DNA of 64,000 nucleotides from R-RK-3 sp963842775 (GCA_963842775.1 CAWJHQ010000005.1:124001-188000); one strand, 5' to 3'. Shown: positions 50,399-60,669, counted from the stretch's first letter. Notes: generated by a model not told the origin, from the letters alone. A program made the numbers and translations.

Positions 50399-51808
50399 TC
50401 AATAGCGGTATTGGTCGGATTTGAACGGCCCGGTCTTCTCGACGCCGAGATAATCCGCCTGTTCCGGCGTCAGCGTCGTAAGCTTCACGCCAAGCTTATC
50501 CAGATGGAGACTGGCGACGCGCTCATCCAGATGCTTCGGCAGCGTATAGACCTTGTTCTCATACTTGCTGTGATACTTCCACAGCTCGATCTGCGCGAGC
50601 ACCTGATTGGTGAAGCTGGCGCTCATGACGAAGCTCGGATGGCCAGTGGCGTTGCCGAGATTGACCAGCCGGCCCTCGGACAGGAGCAGCATCCGCTTGC
50701 CGTCCGGGAACGAGATCATGTCGACCTGCGGCTTGACGTTGGTCCACACCAGATTACGCAAGCTTCCGACCTGAATCTCATTGTCGAAATGGCCGATATT
50801 GCAGACGATCGCCATGTCCTTCATGGCGCGCATGTGGTCTATAGTGATGACGTCTTTATTGCCGGTGGCGGTGACGAATATATCCGCCCTCGGCGCGGCG
50901 TCTTCCAGCGTGACGACTTCAAAACCGTCCATCGCCGCCTGCAGCGCGCAGATCGGGTCGATCTCCGTGACGGCCACCCGCGCGCCCGCCCCGCGCAGGC
51001 TCAATGCCGAGCCCTTGCCGACATCGCCATAGCCGCAGACGAGCGCCAGCTTGCCGGCCATCATCACGTCGGTGGCGCGGCGAATACCGTCGACGAGGCT
51101 CTCGCGGCAACCATATTTATTGTCGAATTTGGATTTGGTGACGCTGTCATTGACGTTGATGGCAGGGAACGACAATGTTCCCTTCTTCTCCATCTGATAA
51201 AGCCGCAGCACGCCCGTGGTCGTTTCTTCCGACACGCCGCGAATATTCTCCTTCACCTTGGAATACCAGCCGGGTGTACGCGCCAGTCGCCGCTTGATCG
51301 TGGCGTAAAGCTCTTCCTCTTCTTCGTTCTTAGGATTGGCGAGCACGGCCGGATTGGTCTCCGCCTCCGAGCCGAGCAGCACCAGAACCGTGGCGTCGCC
51401 GCCATCGTCGAGGATCATGTTCGCGGTTTCGCCGCCCGGCCATTCCAGGATGCGGTCCACATAGTCCCAATATTCGGCGAGGGTTTCGCCCTTCACCGCG
51501 AAGACCGGCGTGCCGCGCGCGGCGATGGCGGCGGCGGCGTGGTCCTGGGTGGAGAAGATGTTGCAGGACGCCCAGCGCACCTCCGCGCCAAGTGCTTGTA
51601 ATGTCTCGATTAAAACCGCCGTCTGGATGGTCATGTGCAGGCATCCGGCGACGCGCGCGCCCTTCAGCGGCTGCTGCGGACCGTATTCCGCGCGCGCCGC
51701 CATGAGGCCGGGCATCTCGGTTTCGGCGATGTCCATCTCCTTGCGGCCCCATTCGGCCAGGGACAGATCCTTGACGAGAAAATCCTTCGCATTGCTCATG
51801 TCGTTCAT
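50399..51808 (-). CDS. ahcY: Adenosylhomocysteinase (S-adenosylhomocysteine hydrolase)
   Basis: 469 residues from the ATG at 51808. It splits S-adenosylhomocysteine to adenosine and homocysteine, relieving inhibition of methyltransferases. Seen: AEWGRKEMDIAETEMPGLMA, VAGCLHMTIQTAVLIETLQA, SCNIFSTQDHAAAAIA, INVNDSVTKSKFDNKYGCRE (catalytic Lys/Asp), LALVCGYGDVGKGSALSLRG (NAD site) and NIGHFDNEI, ending GPFKSDQYRY. It includes the insertion typical of the bacterial/plant form (EEEEELYATIKRRL). Unbroken. A palindromic operator lies 62 bases upstream. Confidence 0.97.
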   Translation of the reverse strand: MNDMSNAKDFLVKDLSLAEWGRKEMDIAETEMPGLMAARAEYGPQQPLKGARVAGCLHMTIQTAVLIETLQALGAEVRWASCNIFSTQDHAAAAIAARGTPVFAVKGETLAEYWDYVDRILEWPGGETANMILDDGGDATVLVLLGSEAETNPAVLANPKNEEEEELYATIKRRLARTPGWYSKVKENIRGVSEETTTGVLRLYQMEKKGTLSFPAINVNDSVTKSKFDNKYGCRESLVDGIRRATDVMMAGKLALVCGYGDVGKGSALSLRGAGARVAVTEIDPICALQAAMDGFEVVTLEDAAPRADIFVTATGNKDVITIDHMRAMKDMAIVCNIGHFDNEIQVGSLRNLVWTNVKPQVDMISFPDGKRMLLLSEGRLVNLGNATGHPSFVMSASFTNQVLAQIELWKYHSKYENKVYTLPKHLDERVASLHLDKLGVKLTTLTPEQADYLGVEKTGPFKSDQYRY

Positions 51809-51869
51809 CGGGGCGGCCTCGTAAGCTATTGGGTTCGCATCTCTATAGGTCGGGCGAGCCGCCAATGCA

Positions 51870-51893
51870 ATAAGGATATAAAGATGTCCTTAT
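51870..51893. promoter_or_regulatory. Palindromic operator upstream of ahcY (SahR-like)
   Basis: An imperfect 24-bp palindrome with arms ATAAGGA and TCCTTAT and the centre TATAAAGATG. In Proteobacteria the ArsR-family protein SahR controls ahcY and methionine-cycle genes through AT-rich palindromes of this sort. The match to the SahR consensus is from memory and needs a motif comparison. Confidence 0.45.
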
Positions 51894-52239
51894 ATGAGGT
51901 GTGCCAGAGGGCTGGCGAAGGTGGTTAATGCGGGCTTAAAAAGCTCCGTCCGCGGGACCGTTCGAGTAGAACGGCCGATGGGAAGAATGCTCTGGAAGAT
52001 CGCAGAATACGTGCAGAAGACGCAGAATATGTGCAGAAGAACGAATTCTGTTCTCTTCCTTAACGGCCCGCGTTAAGAATGCCTTTTCCATAAGCTGATT
52101 TCGCAATTGACTTTTTCATGAAGGTTTAGTTCGCGAGCCGCGCAGACCAGAAACAGTTTCGCGCTCGAAGAAATGCGCGAACTCGCTTTCTCGGTTACAC
52201 ACGTCTTGTCTTAAGAATTGTGTCGTATCGGAGCTCAGG
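51894..52239. other. Intergenic stretch between ahcY and the TPR gene
   Basis: Divergent promoter region with no gene recognised. It contains a 20-bp tandem duplication at 52001-52040. Confidence 0.5.
52001..52040. repeat. 20-bp tandem duplication
   Basis: Two adjacent copies, CGCAGAATACGTGCAGAAGA and the same with one C-to-T change, lie about 200 bases before the TPR protein start. No function known. Confidence 0.8.
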
Positions 52240-54920
52240 ATGTTGCGCTTTGGGGGACGGGCCGCGGCGTTGAAACTCGCGGTGGCATTGACGTTGTGTC
52301 TTGCGGCATTCTCGCAAACCGGCTCCCAGGCGCAGATCAAGGATGACGGCCGCGCCGAGCAGCAGCCGGCAACGCAGCCGAACGACAACATTGCTGCTTC
52401 GCGCGGCGCCCTTGAAGAGCAAAGGCGCCAGCGCGTGCGGCTCGACCGGGCGAATGCCCAGCATCAACTTGCCAATTGGTATCGGAGTGAGGGTGAGCGC
52501 GCGAGCGGCACACAACAGTTGGCACAGGCGGTCAACCTCTTTCGCGAGGCGCTGAAAGAGCGAACCCGCGAACGCGTGCCGCTCGATTGGGCCGCAACGC
52601 AGAACGATCTTGGTACAACGCTGACGGAACTGGGCAGGCGTGAGGGCAACACAGCGCGGCTGGAGGAGGCCATTGCCGCGCTTCGCGAGGCGCTGACGGA
52701 ATGGACACGCGAGCGTGTGCCGCTCGATTGGGCAAGGGCGCAGGACAATCTCGGGTGGGCGCTGATGAACTCGGGCTGGCATGAGAGCGGTCCGGCGCGG
52801 TTCGAGGAAGCGGTCGCCGCTTTTCGGGAGGCGCAGAAGGAACGGACGCGCGAGCGTCTGCCGGTCGATTGGGCATATGCGCAGAACAATCTCGGCAACG
52901 CACTGGTAGGACAGGGCCAGCGAGAGAGCGGCACGGCGCGGCTGGAAGAAGGCATTGCCGCGTTTCGCGAGTTGCTCAAGGAGTGGACGCGCGAGCGTGC
53001 GCCGCTCGACTGGGCAAGGGCTCAGAGCAACCTGGGCTGGGCCTTGAGGGAATTGGGCTGGCGTCAGAGCGATCCAGCGCGGCTGGACGAGGCGGTCGCT
53101 GCAATTCATGAAGCACTAAAGGAATGGACGCGGGAGCGTGTGCCGCTCGATTGGGCAAGGGCGCAGAACAATCTGGGTGATGCGTTGTTCTCCCTGGGTT
53201 GCCGAGGAGGCGGCACGGCGCGACTGGAGGAGGCGATCGCCGCTTATCGCGAGGCGCTGAAAGAGCGCACGCGCGAACGCGTCCCCCTCGACTGGGCTGC
53301 GACGCAGAGCAATCTTGGCCTCGCACTGATGGAACTGGGCCGACGCGAGAGCGGCTCGGTGCGGCTGAAGGAGGCCGTCGCCGCCTTTCGCGAGACACTG
53401 AAGGGATGGACACGCGAGCGTGTGCCGCTCGATTGGGCAAGGGCGCAGAACAATCTCGGCAATGCTTTGGTGAGGCTGAGCTGGCGGGAGAGCGGCACGA
53501 CGCGACTGGAAGAGGCGATTGCCGTCTTTCACGAAGCTCTGAAAGTGCAGACGCGTGAAACCGTGCCGCTCGAATGGGCCGCGACGCAGAACGATCTTGG
53601 CCTCGCGCTGTCGGCGCTGGGATGGCGTGCGAGCGGCTCGACGCGGCTGAAAGAAGCCATCTCCGTCTTTCGCGAGGCCTTGAAAGAATGGACACGCGAG
53701 CGTGTGCCGCTCGATTGGGCAAAGGCGCAGACCAATCTCAGCGAAGCGCTCATTCACCTTGGGTTGCGCGAAGGTGGCACGGCGCAGCTGGAAGAGGCGC
53801 TCGGGGCCAGTCGCATGGCGCTGCAGGAACGATCACGCGAGCGTGTGCCGTTGGGGTGGGCGGCAACGCAGAGCACTCTCGGCATGGCGCTGCATGCGTT
53901 GGGAATGTGGGAGCGCGACGTGGGGCGGCTAGAGGAGGCAGTCGCCGCACATCGCCTGGCGCTAGAGGAATACACGCGCGAGCACTGGCCTTTAGCTTGG
54001 GCGGCAACGCAACGAGCTCGGCACTGCGCTTCATGCGCTAGGGATGCGGGAGAGCAATACGGCGCGACTGGAGGAATCGATTACCGCGTATCGCAGCGCG
54101 CTGGAGGAATTGCCTCGCGAGCGCGGGGCGCTGTTGTGGGCGCTCGTGCAAAATAATCTGGGCTGCGCTCTTGCCACGCTGGGCGCCCGGGAAAGCGACG
54201 CGGCGCGGCTCAAGGAAGCGATCGCCACGCATCGCAAGGCGCTGCAGGAGCGGAACTCGCGAGCGCCACCCGCGACACTGGGCCAGCACGCAAAACGACC
54301 TTGGGATTGCGCTTACCGCGCTTGGGGCCTGGCATGAAGATACGGAGCAATTGGAGGAGGCAGTTACGGCATATCGCAAGTCGTTGAAGGAGCGCACGCG
54401 TGAGCGCGTGCCGCTGGAATGGGCGGAAACGCAGACCAATCTCGGCAACGCACTGTGGCGCCTCGGAGAACGGGAGAAGGGCACGGCCCGCCTGCAATCA
54501 GCGATCGCCGCCCATCGTGCCGCGCTGCAGGAATATACGCGTGAACAGGCCCCGCTCGACTGGGCGGTCACACAGCACAATCTCGGCAACGCATTGCGAA
54601 CACTCGGAGAGCGGGAGAAGGGCACAGCACGGTTGGATGAGGCGGTCGCAGTTTTTCGGGGCGCCCTGGAGGAGCTAACGCGTGAACGCGTCCCGCTGGA
54701 ATGGGCAAAGACGCAAGCCGGGCTCGGCAACGTGTTCCGGCGGCTCGGGGAGCGGCAGAAGGGCACCACACGGTTGGAAGAGGCTGTGGCCGCCTTGCAA
54801 GCGGCGCTGGCGGTTTTTGAAGCCGCGCCGGCCAGCTTGCATGTGAGTGAGACACGAAAAGATCTCGCCGTCGCAGAGCGCCTGCTGGCCGATCGGAAAC
54901 GTGGGTCCGCCTCTCGATGA
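52240..54920 (+). CDS. Exported tetratricopeptide-repeat protein, about 16 Trp-containing 50-residue repeats (frame changes near 54010 and 54270)
   Basis: About 890 residues. The signal peptide (ALKLAVALTLCLAAFSQTG) is followed by repeats of about 50 residues with the pattern TRERVPLDWAxTQNNLG, then LGxRESGTARLEEAVAA and YREALKEW. I count 16-17 units, each with the RVPLDWA block; the DNA repeats have a 150-base period. Frame changes near 54010 and 54270 fall inside repeats, which continue intact to 54920. The unit matches long-period TPR proteins frequent in rhizobia and cyanobacteria. A periplasmic protein-interaction scaffold is the likely role. Repeat number may be affected by assembly, as neighbouring units are nearly identical. 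Confidence 0.85.
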
Positions 54921-55084
54921 TCGTCATCGCCCTTGGAACGACCACCGTGGAACGAAGATGAGACACGATAGCCTCCGCCACTCTTCACTGGCGAAGGCGA
55001 GGTAGGCCCCGGCTCTGACGGCCGGGGCGACGATAAGAGAAGCGAGGCCCCAGGATGGGGCATGGCGTTTCGGTACTCCCGCGC

Positions 55085-56429
55085 CTACTGCGCAGACGCG
55101 CTCGCCGCCGGCCCGCCCGGCGCGACGCGCCAGACCACGTTGCCGACGTCGTCTGCCACGAGCAGCGCGCCGGCCTTGTCCACCGCCACGCCGACCGGCC
55201 GGCCATGGGCCTTGTCGTCGTCACTGACGAAGCCGGTCAGGATGTCCTGCGCTTCACCCGACGGCTTCCCGCCCGTGAACGGCACGAAGATCACCTTATA
55301 GCCGCTGAGCGGATTGCGGTTCCATGAGCCGTGCTGTCCGACGAAGGCGCCGTTGCGATAACGCTCCGGCAGCAAGGTGCCGGTGTAGAATGCAAGGCCG
55401 AGCGATGCCGTGTGGGCGCCGAGCGCATAATCCGGCTTGATCGCCTTGGCGACCAGTTCGGGCTTTTGCGGCTGGATGCGGTCATCGACATGCTGGCCGT
55501 AATAGCTGTAGGGCCAGCCGTAGAAGCCGCCATCCTGGACCGAGGTCATATAGTCGGGCACGAGGTCGCTGCCGATTTCGTCGCGCTCATTGACGGACGT
55601 CCAGAGCTGGCCGGCTCTGCGGCTGCCAGGCCATGCCGACCGGATTGCGCAGTCCCGACGCGAAGACGCGCGTGCGGCCGGTCGCCGGATCGACTTCGAG
55701 GATGGCGGCGCGGCGCTCCTCGTTCTCCATGCCGTTCTCGCCGACATTGCTGTTCGAGCCGACCGCCACATACAGCTTCGAGCCGTCGGGGCTGGCGACG
55801 AGATTCTTGGTCCAGTGGTGGTTGATCGGACCGCCGGGCAGGTCGGCCACCTTGGTCGGCTCCGTCGTGATTTGCGTCGCGCCCTCCGTATAGGTGAAGC
55901 GGACGAGCTCATCCGCATTCGCGACGTAGAGCTGATCGCCGATGAGCGCCATTCCGTAGGGCGAAAAGAGCTCTTCGAGGAGGGTGGTCTTGGTTTCGGC
56001 GACGCCGTCGCCGTCGGCATCGCGCAGCAAGGTGATGCGGTTGGGGCTCGGAACGCCCGCGCCGGCGCGCTTCATGACCAGTCCCATGATCCAGGCGCGG
56101 AGGCCCTTGGTCTCTTTCGGCGGCCCGTTGGTCTCCGCCACCAGCACGTCGCCATTCGGCAGCACGTAAAGCTGGCGCGGATGATCGAGGTCGGTGGCGA
56201 ACGCATTCACCGCGAGACCGCGCGCGGCCTGCGGCTTCGCGTCCTCATCCCACCCGACGGCCGGCGCGATGTTCACCGTGGGGAGGACGGTTTCATTCGG
56301 CGGCGGCAATTGGGGGTTTGGGCCCATGCCGGCCTTCACCGGCAGTTCCGCTTCGTCTCCGCATGCGGCGAGGCAAAGCGGCAAAAATCCTGCAATCAGC
56401 ACTGTCCGGAAACTGTTCACGTGGCGCAT
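55085..56429 (-). CDS. PQQ-dependent sugar dehydrogenase, sorbosone dehydrogenase family, lipoprotein (frame change near 55615)
   Basis: About 447 residues from the ATG at 56429. A lipobox is clear (LPLCLAACGDE), so the protein is likely anchored as a lipoprotein. Six-bladed beta-propeller segments: LDHPRQLYVLPNGDVLVAET, ITLLRDADGDGVAETKT, YGMALIGDQLYVANADELVR, GGPINHHWTKNLVASPDGSK and LYVAVGSNSNVGENG. After the frame change: GFYGWPYSYYGQHVDDR, GAFVGQHGSWNRNPLSGYKV and GRPVGVAVDKAGALLVADDV. Family members oxidise aldoses or sorbosone at the periplasmic side. A pqqE gene at the right edge suggests the cofactor is made by the same cell. Confidence 0.88.
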
Positions 56430-56596
56430 CCTTGAATTCGCGTGCCCAACATCTCCACGAAATGACGCACGGAGCGCCGGAATGTTCCCCGCATGACGCA
56501 CATTGCGCGCGTCTTTGCCTGCCGCGCAGGAACTCGCAAAACCCTCAACTGTTGCGCGTCTGTTGACCGAGTTTGAATTTTCGAGGTGGAGGCCAA

Positions 56597-57724
56597 ATGC
56601 GGTACGCAGGACAAATCGTGGCGACGGCTCTTCTCGCGCTGTGCGCCGGAACACCGGGGTCGTTGGCACAAACCGTGGATACGGATGAGAGCGGCGCCTA
56701 TGCGCAGCGCCTTCGGGAGTTGCTTCGGGTGCAAGGCTACAGCCAGATCGACTTTCTCGATCTGAGAGGCGCCGTCATCACCGCGAACGCATGCAGCGGC
56801 AACAGCGCCTACCGGGTCAGCATCAATCGCACCGGGCGGGTGCTGGAACGCGACCAGACCGGCGCGTGCAGCCCGACCGCGACGGGCGACCCCGTGAGCC
56901 CGGACGTCATCATCGACGCGCTCTACGGCCAGGGCTTTCTGCGCATCAATGTCCTGGACCGCACCCCGCCGACCTTCCTGGTGGACGCCTGCCGCGGCGG
57001 CCGGAAATATCAGGTCCGCCTGGATGATGATGGTGACATTATCGACACCAAGGACAATGGCGCGTGCAATCTCTCCGAGGGCGACGCGCTCGAACCTCAG
57101 CAGATCGAGCGGATTCTGGGCCTCCAGGGATATGGCGCCATCCGCATGCCCGCCGCCGAAACCGATGACGATATCTACATCGTCACGGCCTGCGCCGGCA
57201 TCCGGCAGTTCGAGCTGACCGTCACGGAAGCGGCCGAGGTTGCCGGGCGACGGGCGACGGGATTCTGCGCCACGGGCGGCAAGAGTGTCGTCTATATCCC
57301 GCCGCGCCCGATCGAGGATGACCGTATGCTCACCTTGGCCAAGCTTGAGCCGGAGAGCTGCCAGCGGATCGCCGATTGGATGCAATATGAGAAGCCGATC
57401 ACCTTTGCCGAGGAAAGCGCCAATTTGAGTGACGCCGATCTCGCGCAGATCGCACTGCTCGCCCAAACCCTCAAGAAATGTTCGACCACGCGGGTTTTGG
57501 TCGAGGGCCACACGAGCAAGACGGGCGGCGATGAATTGAACCAGACGCTCAGCGAGAAGCGCGCGCTTGCCGTGCATAAGGCGTTGAACGATCAGGGCAT
57601 TGCGACGGAGCGGCTCGTTGCGCGCGGCTTCGGCAAAACCTATCCCCGCATTGCGACGGAAGCGGAAGCCAATCTCAACCGCCGCATCGAGATCAACCTG
57701 GAATGGGACGTGTCGAGCACCTGA
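56597..57724 (+). CDS. OmpA-family protein with three PepSY-like modules
   Basis: 375 residues, ATG at 56597 with GGTGGAGG upstream. Signal peptide to LAQTVD. Three similar modules of about 70 residues follow, each starting with a helix such as LLRVQGYSQIDFLDLRG, ALYGQGFLRINVLDRTPP or ILGLQGYGAIRMPAAE, then a Cys-containing beta-hairpin (ANACSGNSAYRVSINRTGRV; VDACRGGRKYQVRLDDDGDI; VTACAGIRQFELTVTEAAEV). The C-terminus is the peptidoglycan-binding OmpA domain: TTRVLVEGHTSKTGGDELNQ, LSEKRALAVHKAL, RGFGKTYPRIATEAEANLNR and RIEI. Probably anchored to peptidoglycan in the periplasm. Unbroken. Confidence 0.88.
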   Translation: MRYAGQIVATALLALCAGTPGSLAQTVDTDESGAYAQRLRELLRVQGYSQIDFLDLRGAVITANACSGNSAYRVSINRTGRVLERDQTGACSPTATGDPVSPDVIIDALYGQGFLRINVLDRTPPTFLVDACRGGRKYQVRLDDDGDIIDTKDNGACNLSEGDALEPQQIERILGLQGYGAIRMPAAETDDDIYIVTACAGIRQFELTVTEAAEVAGRRATGFCATGGKSVVYIPPRPIEDDRMLTLAKLEPESCQRIADWMQYEKPITFAEESANLSDADLAQIALLAQTLKKCSTTRVLVEGHTSKTGGDELNQTLSEKRALAVHKALNDQGIATERLVARGFGKTYPRIATEAEANLNRRIEINLEWDVSST

Positions 57725-57886
57725 ACGGAGGCGAGGCTCCTCGCGCTCGGCGGCTCACTTTCCCCGTGGGAGGGGTTGGGAGCGGGGGCATGATCGATAT
57801 ATAGAATGAGCCCCATGCCTCTCCCCCAACGGGGAGCGGGTGTGGGGCTCTCGCTTCAATCCGGGTCGAGATGAGGGGCTTGGAGC

Positions 57887-58450
57887 ATGAGCACATCCGT
57901 CATTTTCTGGCGTCGGACCGACATCGAAGGTCTCGAACGTCTGGAGCTCGCGATTGAGCCCGACGGCGTGTCGGCGATGTCCAGCGTGATATGCCTTGAG
58001 GCTGGCGGCTTCCGTCTCGATCACCGCTGGCGCCTCGATCCGAACTGGCGCGCGCAGTCCGTCACGGTCGAACGCTGGAACCCGGCAGGCCACGGGGTGC
58101 TGCGCCTGGAGCGCGCCGGGACCGGCTGGCGGGTGGACGGCGCACCGCGGCCCGACCTCGAAGGCGCCGAGGAGCCGGACCTGTCGGTGACGCCCTTCTG
58201 CAACAGCTTTCCCATCCGCAGGACGCCGCAGGGCGTAGGCGAGAGCCTGCCCCTCGACACGGCCTTCATCGACGGTCCCGCGCTGACGGTCACGCGATCG
58301 AGCCAGCGTTATGACCGCCAAGGGCCCCGGCGCCTGCGCTACGTCGACCTCGGACTGTCGCTGGGCTTCGAAGCCGATCTCGTGGTGGACGAGGCCGGAC
58401 TGGTGCTGAGCTACGAGCATCTGTTCGAGAGGATAGCGCCGCCCGCATGA
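57887..58450 (+). CDS. Putative glycolipid-binding domain protein
   Basis: 187 residues, a beta-rich domain of the putative glycolipid-binding family (PF06475 type). Segments: FWRRTDIEGLERLELAIEPD, FRLDHRWRLDPNWRAQSVTV, DLSVTPFCNSFPIRR and RYVDLGLSLGFEADLVVDEA. No signal peptide, so probably cytosolic. The biological role of the family is unclear. Unbroken. Confidence 0.85.
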   Translation: MSTSVIFWRRTDIEGLERLELAIEPDGVSAMSSVICLEAGGFRLDHRWRLDPNWRAQSVTVERWNPAGHGVLRLERAGTGWRVDGAPRPDLEGAEEPDLSVTPFCNSFPIRRTPQGVGESLPLDTAFIDGPALTVTRSSQRYDRQGPRRLRYVDLGLSLGFEADLVVDEAGLVLSYEHLFERIAPPA

Positions 58451-58539
58451 TGGGTCAGAAAGATTGGCGGCCCGGAGGCGGTAGCCTGCATAGGATCGGA
58501 TTGACGGCATTACAGCTTCGCGCCAAAGTGTCGCTCGGC

Positions 58540-58662
58540 AAGGGCGTGCGGTCATGGCGAGTACGTTCAGTCCGTCGCGGGCGAGCATAAGCGCGAGAGC
58601 GGACCCGGCGCAGCGCGCGCCGATGATCACGACGTCGTACTTTTTGAACTGCGGGGCGCCTA
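58540..58662 (-). pseudogene. FAD-dependent oxidoreductase, N-terminal remnant
   Basis: The minus strand encodes KKYDVVIIGARCAGSALALM and LARDGLNVL, the Rossmann start of a geranylgeranyl-reductase-type monooxygenase. After a frame change PSDTL is visible, as expected just downstream in that family. The rest of the gene, normally about 400 residues, is missing. It is a truncated relic next to the O-methyltransferase. Confidence 0.65.
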
Positions 58663-58681
58663 TTCCACTCCGCTTTACGCC

Positions 58682-59806
58682 TTACGGCTTGCGGCCGATC
58701 ACGGCGCCGTTCACCGCCGGCGCGTCGAACCAGATCGTCTCGATGTGGCGGAACCCGGCTTCCTCGAGCCAGACCGAATATTCGGCCGGCGTGTAGTTTC
58801 GCCCCTCGGTCTCGATCAGCATGTTGAGGCTCATCAGCGCCGCCGGCGCTGGTCCGGTCTTTTCGTCATTGACGAGAAGCTCGGTGATGACGACTGCGCC
58901 GCCGCTCGGCAAGGCCTCGAAGGACCGGCCGAGCAAGGCGCGGTTCTTCGTCTCGTCCCAATCGTGCAGGATCATCGACAGAAGATGCACGTCGTACCCC
59001 TCCGGCAGCCCCTCGAAGAAGCTGCCGCCGACCGTGTCCACGCGTCCGGTCAGGCCGGCCTCGGCTATCTTGCCGGCCGCGATCCCGGCCACATGCGGCA
59101 GGTCGAACACGGTCGCGCGAAGCTCGTCATATTGCTTGCAGAGCTCGATGTCGTACGCGCCCGATCCGCCGCCGATATCCAGCAGCCGGCGGAAGCCGCT
59201 GAAATCCACGGCTTCGCCGAGCTTGCGGGCGCTCATCGTGGACAGTGAATGCATCGCCTCCCAGAAATACGCCAGCATCGTCGGATCCTCGCCGTCGAAT
59301 ATCGAGGATTGCACTGCCGGGTCCCACGTGGTTGGCCGGTTCGTGCGCAGCGCTTCGGTAAGTTTGCCCCAGCCCGCGTAGAGCCGCTTGTCGGCCATCT
59401 GCACGAAGCCACCGAAGTAATACGGTTTCCCGCGCACGAGATAGGCTTCGCTTAACGGCGTATTGCGATAACGGCCGTCCGTTTTCTCCAGAAGCCCGAG
59501 TGCAGCACAGCCGGTCAACAGCATCTCGGCCGGGCGTGGATGCAGGCCGAGCGCTTGCGCGAGCTCGCCAGCAGTCGTGCCTGGGCTACCCGCGAGGCGG
59601 CTGAAGAGGTCCAACTCGTGCGCAGCGGCCAGAGTCTTGAAGGCCCAGAAACCGGTCGAAAGCGCCATCAGCGGGACGGCGGAAGGAAGTTCCGGCGTGG
59701 CAATCGGCTGATCGACCGCCCGCAGCTTTGTCTCGTCCGAGATCGAACCGGGCTGGCGGGCAAGCGTTGTTTTGCGCGCAGCAGCGCGCTGGAGATGGTT
59801 GAACAT
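58682..59806 (-). CDS. SAM-dependent O-methyltransferase (polyketide/phenol type)
   Basis: 374 residues, unbroken. N-terminal dimerisation winged helix (GFWAFKTLAAAHELDLFSRL, AGELAQALGLHPRPAEMLLT), then the SAM site FRRLLDIGGGSGAYDIELCK, RATVFDLPHVAGIAAGKI and GYDVHLLSMILHDWDETKNR. The SMILHDW segment carries the catalytic His of class I plant-type O-methyltransferases, and the end RNYTPAEYSVWLEEAGFRHI is typical. It probably methylates a hydroxyl of an aromatic or polyketide-like compound. No partner biosynthetic genes are intact nearby; a monooxygenase lies 1 kb away. Confidence 0.88.
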   Translation of the reverse strand: MFNHLQRAAARKTTLARQPGSISDETKLRAVDQPIATPELPSAVPLMALSTGFWAFKTLAAAHELDLFSRLAGSPGTTAGELAQALGLHPRPAEMLLTGCAALGLLEKTDGRYRNTPLSEAYLVRGKPYYFGGFVQMADKRLYAGWGKLTEALRTNRPTTWDPAVQSSIFDGEDPTMLAYFWEAMHSLSTMSARKLGEAVDFSGFRRLLDIGGGSGAYDIELCKQYDELRATVFDLPHVAGIAAGKIAEAGLTGRVDTVGGSFFEGLPEGYDVHLLSMILHDWDETKNRALLGRSFEALPSGGAVVITELLVNDEKTGPAPAALMSLNMLIETEGRNYTPAEYSVWLEEAGFRHIETIWFDAPAVNGAVIGRKP

Positions 59807-59969
59807 GGCGCTCTCCTCAGGTGTTGACGGTCAATCCGCAGCTTTAAGCTGCGCGGTGGTCTCGGCGGCGCGGGTTTCGTCCGCTCCTTCCCAGAGGCTC
59901 TCCCTGTCATCGTCGTGGGGAATGTAGTGATCGCCGAACACGACGTCAGGTGGAAGGCCGGTTTCCGGC

Positions 59970-60497
59970 CTATTTCGGTGCAGCGGCAGCGGTTCCGCCC
60001 GGCGGTATGATCCGCATCATGAACGTCGACACCGTGTCGCCAGGCTTGAATGGGCCGGGGACCTGGTTGCTTACCGGCTTCACACTTTGCAGGAACACCG
60101 CGATCGCCATGGCATCGTCCGCGGTGAGATGCGCAAGAGCAGGCCAGGGCATGATCGGCGCCAGGGTGCGGCCGTCCGGCCGCTGCCCGGTCTGGATCGC
60201 AGCGACGATCTGCTCCGGGGTCCAGTTGCCGATACCGGTCTTCTTGTCGGGCGTGATGTTTGGACCGGGAAAGACGCCGAGGCCAGGTATCTCAAAGCCC
60301 ACATCCGAGCCGCCAAGAAAGCGCGACATATCGGGTTTGCCGAAGAAGTAGCCGGGCGTGTGGCAGTCGTTGCAGCCGCCGATCGTAACCAGGTATTCGC
60401 CACGCGCAATCTGTGCGTCGTCGGCCATGGCGGCGTACGATGGAAGGGCAACGATTGAGGCTGCGAGGAATGCGAGACGAACTGATGTTGGAAACAT
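59970..60497 (-). CDS. Periplasmic c-type cytochrome (single haem)
   Basis: 175 residues from the ATG at 60497, with GGGAAGAA upstream. Signal peptide to SYAAMADDAQ. Haem motif CNDCH in EYLVTIGGCNDCHTPGYFFG. Later PNITPDKKTGIGNWTPEQIV, AAIQTGQRPDGRTLAPIMPW and PALAHLTADDAMAIAVFLQS, with a Met in the MPW segment that may be the sixth ligand. This pattern is common in cytochromes accompanying alcohol or sugar dehydrogenases. It may serve the PQQ-type dehydrogenase nearby; that link is inferred. Confidence 0.88.
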   Translation of the reverse strand: MFPTSVRLAFLAASIVALPSYAAMADDAQIARGEYLVTIGGCNDCHTPGYFFGKPDMSRFLGGSDVGFEIPGLGVFPGPNITPDKKTGIGNWTPEQIVAAIQTGQRPDGRTLAPIMPWPALAHLTADDAMAIAVFLQSVKPVSNQVPGPFKPGDTVSTFMMRIIPPGGTAAAAPK

Positions 60498-60669
60498 GGT
60501 TTCTTCCCTTCGTTTGTTCTCGGTTTCTCCCACGACCTGGCTTCTCGATGTTCTGCAGCCCCCGACTTGCCTGCGCGGGTCATCCGCTCCTCCCTTTGCC
60601 GCCGAGGTGATGGTAAGGAGACTACAGGACCAACAGAAGTGCCAATTCATGGATTCTTGACCAGTCCAA

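Noticed and set aside
51809..52100. SAH or SAM riboswitch upstream of ahcY
   Set aside because: No matching conserved core was seen in the leader; the palindromic operator accounts for the only clear signal.
52480..54830. CRISPR-like array from the 150-base periodicity
   Set aside because: The period is far too long, the repeats are coding and in frame, and there are no unique spacers.
57755..57870. G/C-rich inverted segments (CCCCGT... and ...ACGGGG) as a terminator
   Set aside because: Pairing is imperfect and there is no T-run; probably a generic intergenic repeat.
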